Source: Rhodobacteraceae bacterium IMCC1909
Lineage (GTDB): Bacteria; Pseudomonadota; Alphaproteobacteria; Rhodobacterales; Rhodobacteraceae
NCBI GenBank assembly: GCA_030704425.1
Contig: JAPDHM010000002.1
Coordinates: 744,001-808,000, forward strand
DNA: 64,000 nt
Direction of reading: 5' to 3'
The translations under genes and the position numbers were made by a program. Below the pieces are notes generated by a model. The model worked only from the letters and a program-made list of their open reading frames with translations. It did no database searches and was not told where the DNA came from. This document shows, in pieces, positions 59,974-64,000 of this stretch (positions are counted from its first letter, which is position 1; each line of letters begins with the position of its first letter).

Positions 59974-60121
59974 GGATCAACGGTTACTGCCAATCACGGC
60001 AAAACATCACGTGCAACTTATGCGACAGCCCATGCGTGGGCCGCTAGGCGTGCTGCACTATATGAATAAACGCTCTCACACAGATTCTGGCTTATTATGG
60101 AGAGCTTAAAAGCATCCACCT

Positions 60122-60148
60122 AAAAAAGCCCCAACAAAAAGTGGGGCC
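60122..60148 (-). terminator. Rho-independent terminator of the small secreted-protein gene
   Basis: On the minus strand GCCCCA and TGGGGC form a stem with an 8-base loop, followed by TTTTTT. It lies 24 bases after the stop of the small gene at 60172-60333. Confidence 0.8.
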
Positions 60149-60171
60149 GCATTGGTTCCGCATAGATAATC

Positions 60172-60333
60172 TTACGCGCTTGTGTCGACACACTGTTGTG
60201 CTTCTGCGTCCCAAGCTTGGCCTGTTGCGCAAGACATTGAGGCTTCTTGCTCACCATGCATTCCGCATCCATCTGCAAGAGCGAATGGAGCTGAGAGAAC
60301 GAGAGCAAACAGTGATGCTGTAAGGGTCTTCAT
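60172..60333 (-). CDS. Small secreted cysteine-containing protein (53 residues)
   Basis: A 53-residue precursor. The signal peptide MKTLTASLFALVLSAPFALA ends in a classic cleavage site. The mature part begins DGCGMHGEQEASMSC and ends AWDAEAQQCVDTSA, with three Cys. ATAAGGAGAAAGCT before the ATG is a strong ribosome site, and a terminator follows, so expression looks real. Similar short secreted proteins with a late MSCAxGxxWDxxxxxC pattern occur in roseobacters; their function is unknown. It is too short for common length cutoffs. Confidence 0.8.
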   Translation of the reverse strand: MKTLTASLFALVLSAPFALADGCGMHGEQEASMSCATGQAWDAEAQQCVDTSA

Positions 60334-60523
60334 AGCTTTCTCCTTATACCATTATATGCGTGACGTAATTCGAACTGCCGCCATAGCAAGACATACACTG
60401 TAACAGGTCAAACAAATGAGGCTAAGCCATTACAAGCAAAGCCCTAAAGTTTGTACATTTACGGCTTCACAAACAATCTGTTGCGCGTTCTCATTCGTCT
60501 GACAGCATCAGTTTAACCCGACA

Positions 60524-60733
60524 CTACCTTCCGTTCTTCTCGCTAGGCCCGGCCTGCGGTTCCCGCCACCCTAAAGAAAGCACCACCCCGACCAGCGTTG
60601 CAACAGCAGCACCCACGATCAAGCTTTGCCCAAAGGAAAATTGAAAAACAACAAAGGAAACGCCCATGGACACAATACTAAACAATGCGGCTACGGCAAT
60701 GATTCCAGACGATTTAGGTGCAGTATCTTTCAT
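60524..60733 (-). CDS. Small membrane protein with two predicted helices
   Basis: A 69-residue protein with two hydrophobic segments (SGIIAVAALFSIVSMGVSFV and SLIVGAAVATLVGVVLSLGW) and a polar tail ending GPSEKNGR. GTTGGAG lies 7 bases before ATG 60733; a longer start adds seven residues. No family is recognised. Confidence 0.6.
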   Translation of the reverse strand: MKDTAPKSSGIIAVAALFSIVSMGVSFVVFQFSFGQSLIVGAAVATLVGVVLSLGWREPQAGPSEKNGR

Positions 60734-60877
60734 GTTAAACTCCAACAATCTCATCTCATGGACTCATAAAAACATTATTTAAAGTCATAAAACAAGAATT
60801 TTAGGCAATGTCAGACTAAAATTTCCTGAGATTTATAGGACTAATTTGTAAGACATCTATGTGGCAAAATACTCAGT

Positions 60878-61117
60878 ATGTCTCGCTCTGCGCTACAACT
60901 TATGAGTTTGGTTGCATTCGGATTGACGTGGTTTTTAGGCCCATTTGAGCCAAGCTCTCACCCGACTGCCTTAGAGTGGCTATCCAGCTATACTGGGTGC
61001 AACGATGACGTAGATCTTAGCCAACAAAGCAGCAGCTATGATGATTATACAGATTTGTGTGGTTCGGTTGCGCATGGGCGGAGCTTAACACAGAGCAAGG
61101 CTCATCCAACCCGTTAG
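60878..61117 (+). CDS. Doubtful small ORF
   Basis: A 79-codon frame beginning with one hydrophobic segment (QLMSLVAFGLTWFLG) and continuing with a polar Ser/Asp-rich part. There is no ribosome site, no family and no operon partner. It fills part of the otherwise empty stretch 60734-61247. Confidence 0.25.
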   Translation: MSRSALQLMSLVAFGLTWFLGPFEPSSHPTALEWLSSYTGCNDDVDLSQQSSSYDDYTDLCGSVAHGRSLTQSKAHPTR

Positions 61118-61247
61118 AAAGCTTTGCTGTACATGTTAGTAAAGGATCGTTAGCCTTATCAAATAACTTTCATACGATTAGCACACTGATCTAGATACCG
61201 CATTTATGCGTACCACTAAAAAGACCCACAAACTGGAATGATATACG

Positions 61248-61433
61248 ATGGATACGCATGAAGAGTTTCTGAAATTCTCCGCAGTTTTGAGCCACTGTTA
61301 CCAGAAAGCTCAGGCGAATAAGCTGGGCCTCACCGTAGCCTATGGGAAGAAGACAGGTTTATTGAACGAGAGCAATAGACTATCGCCACTAGGGTCTGTG
61401 GTGGGTAATGTTCTAATGCTCAAACAGTCATAA
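61248..61433 (+). CDS. Small hypothetical protein
   Basis: A 61-residue soluble protein starting MDTHEEFLKFSAVLSHCYQK. No motif is recognised. GGAA lies 11 bases upstream of the ATG, a weak ribosome site. It is the last possible gene of the island. Confidence 0.35.
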   Translation: MDTHEEFLKFSAVLSHCYQKAQANKLGLTVAYGKKTGLLNESNRLSPLGSVVGNVLMLKQS

Positions 61434-61628
61434 GTCCTGCAGGTAAGCCGCCAATCACAACCCAGCGCCACAGTCTGACTGCCACAGACGCCGGTAATGC
61501 TTGTGATGCTCTGGCAGGTTTATTACCTGATGCTTCACGACTGTTGCCCGCTTCAGCCTTATCCGGGTCAGGCGCATACTAGGCTTGGACATTCCCCATT
61601 GGCTTGGGTAACCTTTCAGAAGGTAATT
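61434..61628. other. Right boundary zone of the island and lacI-type gene leader
   Basis: No supported gene. The text shifts from AT-rich island sequence to core-like sequence here. A short hairpin ACCTT-TCAG-AAGGT (61611-61624) includes the ribosome site of the next gene. I searched for a copy of tRNA-Arg sequence as an attachment repeat and saw none. Confidence 0.35.
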
Positions 61629-62663
61629 ATGGATCAAGACATGAGTCAACAAAAGCGCCCCCTGACCCTCCGCGATGTTTCTGAAGTTTCAGGCGTGTCA
61701 GAGATGACGGTGAGCCGAGTGTTGCGCAATCGAGGCGATGTCTCGGCCGCAACACGGGAGAAAGTGTTAAACGCAACCAAAACTCTGGGCTATGTGCCAA
61801 ATAAAATTGCCGGGGCCTTGGCCTCGCAGCGGGTGAATTTGGTGGCGGTGATTATTCCGTCTTTGTCAAATATGGTTTTTCCCGAAGTGATGACCGGGAT
61901 ATCCGATGCATTGGATGACACCCCCTTGCAACCGGTCGTTGGGGTGACAAATTATCTGCCAGAGCGCGAAGAGAAAGTGCTCTATGAAATGCTCTCTTGG
62001 CGTCCCTCCGGCGTGATCATTGCCGGGCTTGAGCAATCGGAGACCTCGCGGGCGATGCTCATCAACTCGGGAATTCCTGTGGTGCAAATCATGGATATTG
62101 ACGGCGAACCCATTGATGCGATGGTCGGCATTTCCCACCGGCGCGCCGGCCGCAAAATGGCGGAAGCTATTTTGAAATCTGGCTACCAAAATATCGGGTT
62201 CATGGGCACGCAAATGCCTCTCGACCACCGAGCCCGCAAGCGCTTTGAGGGCTTTACCCAGGCTTTGGGCAAACAGAGTGTCGAGATCATGGATCAGGAG
62301 TTTTACACCGGCGGGTCAGCTTTGGCCAAAGGCCGCGAGATGACCGCCGCAATGATGGAACGCTCCCCAGAACTAGACTTTATGTATTATTCCAATGATA
62401 TGATTGGTGCAGGCGGGCTTTTACATCTGCGTGAACAGGGCATATCGGTTCCCGGGCAAATGGGTTTGGCGGGATTCAACAAAGTCGAACTGATTGACGG
62501 GTTACCGCAAAGGCTGGCCACGATGGACAGCTGCCGTTTTGAGATTGGTCAAATGGCGGCCAAAATTATCGCCTCGCGCAATGATCCCACGCTGGAGCCT
62601 ATGAGCAATGTGATCGAGCTATCACCTAAGATCGCTTATGGTGACACGCTGCGACGCAAATAA
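61629..62663 (+). CDS. LacI-family transcriptional regulator, GntR (gluconate) type
   Basis: A 344-residue repressor. The N-terminal helix-turn-helix is LRDVSEVSGVSEMTVSRVLR with hinge GYVPNKIAGALASQR, and the periplasmic-binding-like ligand domain follows from about residue 65 (VAVIIPSLSNMVFPEVMTGI). This wording is closest to gluconate-operon repressors. The frame is open 44 codons upstream, but ATG 61629 follows GAAGGTAATT and starts the conserved part. Its targets are not in view; sugar-acid genes at the left edge of the window are far away. Confidence 0.92.
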   Translation: MDQDMSQQKRPLTLRDVSEVSGVSEMTVSRVLRNRGDVSAATREKVLNATKTLGYVPNKIAGALASQRVNLVAVIIPSLSNMVFPEVMTGISDALDDTPLQPVVGVTNYLPEREEKVLYEMLSWRPSGVIIAGLEQSETSRAMLINSGIPVVQIMDIDGEPIDAMVGISHRRAGRKMAEAILKSGYQNIGFMGTQMPLDHRARKRFEGFTQALGKQSVEIMDQEFYTGGSALAKGREMTAAMMERSPELDFMYYSNDMIGAGGLLHLREQGISVPGQMGLAGFNKVELIDGLPQRLATMDSCRFEIGQMAAKIIASRNDPTLEPMSNVIELSPKIAYGDTLRRK

Positions 62664-63314
62664 TCACGCCGGGTTGGGAAACAACACAGGGGGATCGCCG
62701 GCCTGCCATTTGGGGTATTTTGTCATGATCGCGGCAAAACGATCCGACGCCAAAAATCCAGAGAGCCAGTGCTGCAGGTTTGGCCAGGGCTGCGCGTCAA
62801 ACCAGCTGCGGTCACTGTTGGCAAATTGCCGCACGAATGGCACAATTGCCATATCGGCCAGGGTGCATTTTGGGCCAAAAAGCCAATCTGAGCCGGCAAT
62901 TTTCAGATCTAAATCCGCCAAAAATTCCGCCGCCCGTCCGCGCTCTTGTTCAGGGTCTAGATCGGGATAGCGCACGGCGTATTTCGTGTGATCCAATGCG
63001 GTTTTGAACGGCCCATCACAGCGCGCAATCCAATCATATCCCGCCTCTGGCATCGCCAACCAACCTCCTGGATCTGAGCGTTCCAAAGCCCAGAGCATCA
63101 CGTCAAAGCTCTCCTCAATCACCACGGTGGGCGTCACCAAAACGGGCACGGTGCCCTTGGGAGAACTGACGAGAAATTCTGGCGCCTTCCGCTGCAACAC
63201 GATCTCGCGCAGCTCCACGCTCACACCCGACGCCAAAATCGCCAGCCGCGCACGCATGGCATAGGGGCAGCGTCGAAAGCTGTATAAGACAGGTGGCGAC
63301 ACATCCAAGCTCAC
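62664..63314 (-). CDS. Glutathione S-transferase-like protein
   Basis: A 216-residue protein with a thioredoxin-like N-terminal domain (PVLYSFRRCPYAMRARLAI, with a CPYA active-site motif; KGTVPVLVTPTVVIEESFDV is the glutathione-binding region) and a helical C-terminal domain. It matches the GST/glutaredoxin-like group common in Rhodobacterales. Its start overlaps the mtaB stop by 4 bases (ATGA). The stop adjoins the lacI-type stop directly. Confidence 0.88.
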   Translation of the reverse strand: MSLDVSPPVLYSFRRCPYAMRARLAILASGVSVELREIVLQRKAPEFLVSSPKGTVPVLVTPTVVIEESFDVMLWALERSDPGGWLAMPEAGYDWIARCDGPFKTALDHTKYAVRYPDLDPEQERGRAAEFLADLDLKIAGSDWLFGPKCTLADMAIVPFVRQFANSDRSWFDAQPWPNLQHWLSGFLASDRFAAIMTKYPKWQAGDPPVLFPNPA

Positions 63315-64000
63315 GCGGCCCGCCCATGCAATTGCGTGCCAGAGGTCGATGTGATCTCCGCAGAGATAATCTGACCTTCCTGTTGCGCATGATCAAAAGT
63401 CACTTCGGCAAATTGCTGTGTTCGGCCCATAGTGGGCCTCTCCATCAACACGCTGTGCGTTTGTCCGATCTGAGCCGCCAGATGGCGCGCAACCTGGCGC
63501 TCTCCAGCCTGGCGAAGACGGGCGGCACGGTCTTTGATCGCGCGGCCGTTAACTTGCGGCATGCGGGCCGCGGGGGTTCCGTTGCGCACCGAATAGGGAA
63601 AGACATGTAGCCACGTGAGATTGCAGTCTCGAACCAGCGCCAAGGAATTCTCAAAATGGGCTTCGGTTTCAGTTGGGAACCCGGCGATAATATCCGCCCC
63701 AAAGGTCATCTCAGGGCGCAGGCGCAGCGCCTCCTCTGTGAACCGAATGGCATCATCGCGCAAATGTCGCCGCTTCATGCGCTTCAAAATTAGGTCGTCG
63801 CCATGCTGCAAAGACAGGTGTAAATGCGGCATCAAACGCGGCTCTGTGGCAATGGCCTGCATCAATGCTGGATCCACTTCAATGGAATCAATTGAGCTGA
63901 TCCGCAGGCGGGGCAAATCTGGAACCAGTTTCAGGATCCGAAGCACCAAATCCCCCAAACGCGGGGTCGCCGGCAGATCTGCGCCCCAACTTGTCATATC
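63311..64000 (-). CDS. mtaB: tRNA methylthiotransferase MtaB, C-terminal part
   Basis: The visible 229 codons are the end of a radical-SAM methylthiotransferase that adds a methylthio group to t6A37 of tRNA. LRISSIDSIEVDPALMQ, HLHLSLQHGDDLILKRMKRR and FGADIIAGFPTETEAHFENS are hallmark stretches; a TRAM-like end follows. The N-terminal UPF0004 domain and CxxxCxxC cluster lie past the right edge, so the call cannot separate MtaB from MiaB by those parts, but SSID and the spacing favour MtaB. Confidence 0.88.
   Translation of the reverse strand, partial: DMTSWGADLPATPRLGDLVLRILKLVPDLPRLRISSIDSIEVDPALMQAIATEPRLMPHLHLSLQHGDDLILKRMKRRHLRDDAIRFTEEALRLRPEMTFGADIIAGFPTETEAHFENSLALVRDCNLTWLHVFPYSVRNGTPAARMPQVNGRAIKDRAARLRQAGERQVARHLAAQIGQTHSVLMERPTMGRTQQFAEVTFDHAQQEGQIISAEITSTSGTQLHGRAA

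Noticed and set aside
61455-61652. 65-codon minus-strand frame before the lacI-type gene
   Set aside because: Overlaps the leader and start of that gene, no start signal; resemblance to transposase ends could not be supported.
1-64000. CRISPR arrays, rRNA genes or toxin-antitoxin pairs
   Set aside because: No regularly spaced repeats, no rRNA-like sequence and no recognisable toxin or antitoxin motifs were seen.

Overview
The window looks like a chromosome segment of an alphaproteobacterium of the Roseobacter group (Rhodobacterales). The evidence is a split F0 ATP synthase operon with b and b' subunits, a glcDEF glycolate oxidase, DUF1523, DUF1285, DUF599 and DUF4159 proteins, an ALDH16-type dehydrogenase beside deoC, and a zf-CHCC protein of the NDUFS6 type. 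Base composition looks moderate for the group, so a Planktomarina-like lineage is possible, but the sequence alone cannot prove that.

Region 1 (1-12.3 kb, plus strand) is a galactoside uptake and catabolic operon: the end of a sugar-binding protein, two MalF/MalG-type permeases, a GH36 alpha-galactosidase, an SDR dehydrogenase, dgoK, dgoA, an SMP-30 lactonase, a GH42 beta-galactosidase and an aldose 1-epimerase. Overlapping stop/start codons join most of the catabolic genes. Together they fit hydrolysis of alpha- and beta-galactosides and oxidation of galactose by the De Ley-Doudoroff route. The galactonate dehydratase and the transporter ATPase are not in view. An allA-like ureidoglycolate lyase and a class III aminotransferase follow on the same strand.

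Region 2 (12.4-32.5 kb) is mixed metabolism: a fused hydantoinase/oxoprolinase, an RTX-type gene broken by two in-frame stops, rpe, deoC plus an ALDH16-type dehydrogenase, small membrane proteins, an SDR, an alpha/beta hydrolase, gabD, an Hsp20 with a possible heat-responsive leader, a secreted trypsin-like protease and glcDEF with a candidate operator.

Region 3 (32.5-40.6 kb) is a MoxR / DUF58 / DUF4159 / amidotransferase-like membrane cluster with DUF599 and DUF1285 genes at its edges. Region 4 (40.6-54.3 kb) is core housekeeping: rluE-type synthase, a trans-sulfuration enzyme, polA, an ABC ATPase, HIT protein, PfkB kinase, nth, an OmpA-type lipoprotein, a FadR-family regulator, the F0 operon and tRNA-Arg(CCT).

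Region 5 (about 54.4-61.6 kb) is an AT-richer genomic island beside the tRNA. It holds a tyrosine recombinase whose expected first catalytic Arg reads Pro, a serine-recombinase remnant, a diverged 118-bp repeat pair, strong paired hairpins, truncated coding remnants and small orphan genes, one of them a 53-residue secreted protein. Region 6 (61.6-64 kb) returns to core-type genes: a LacI/GntR-type repressor, a GST-like protein and the end of mtaB, which runs off the right edge.
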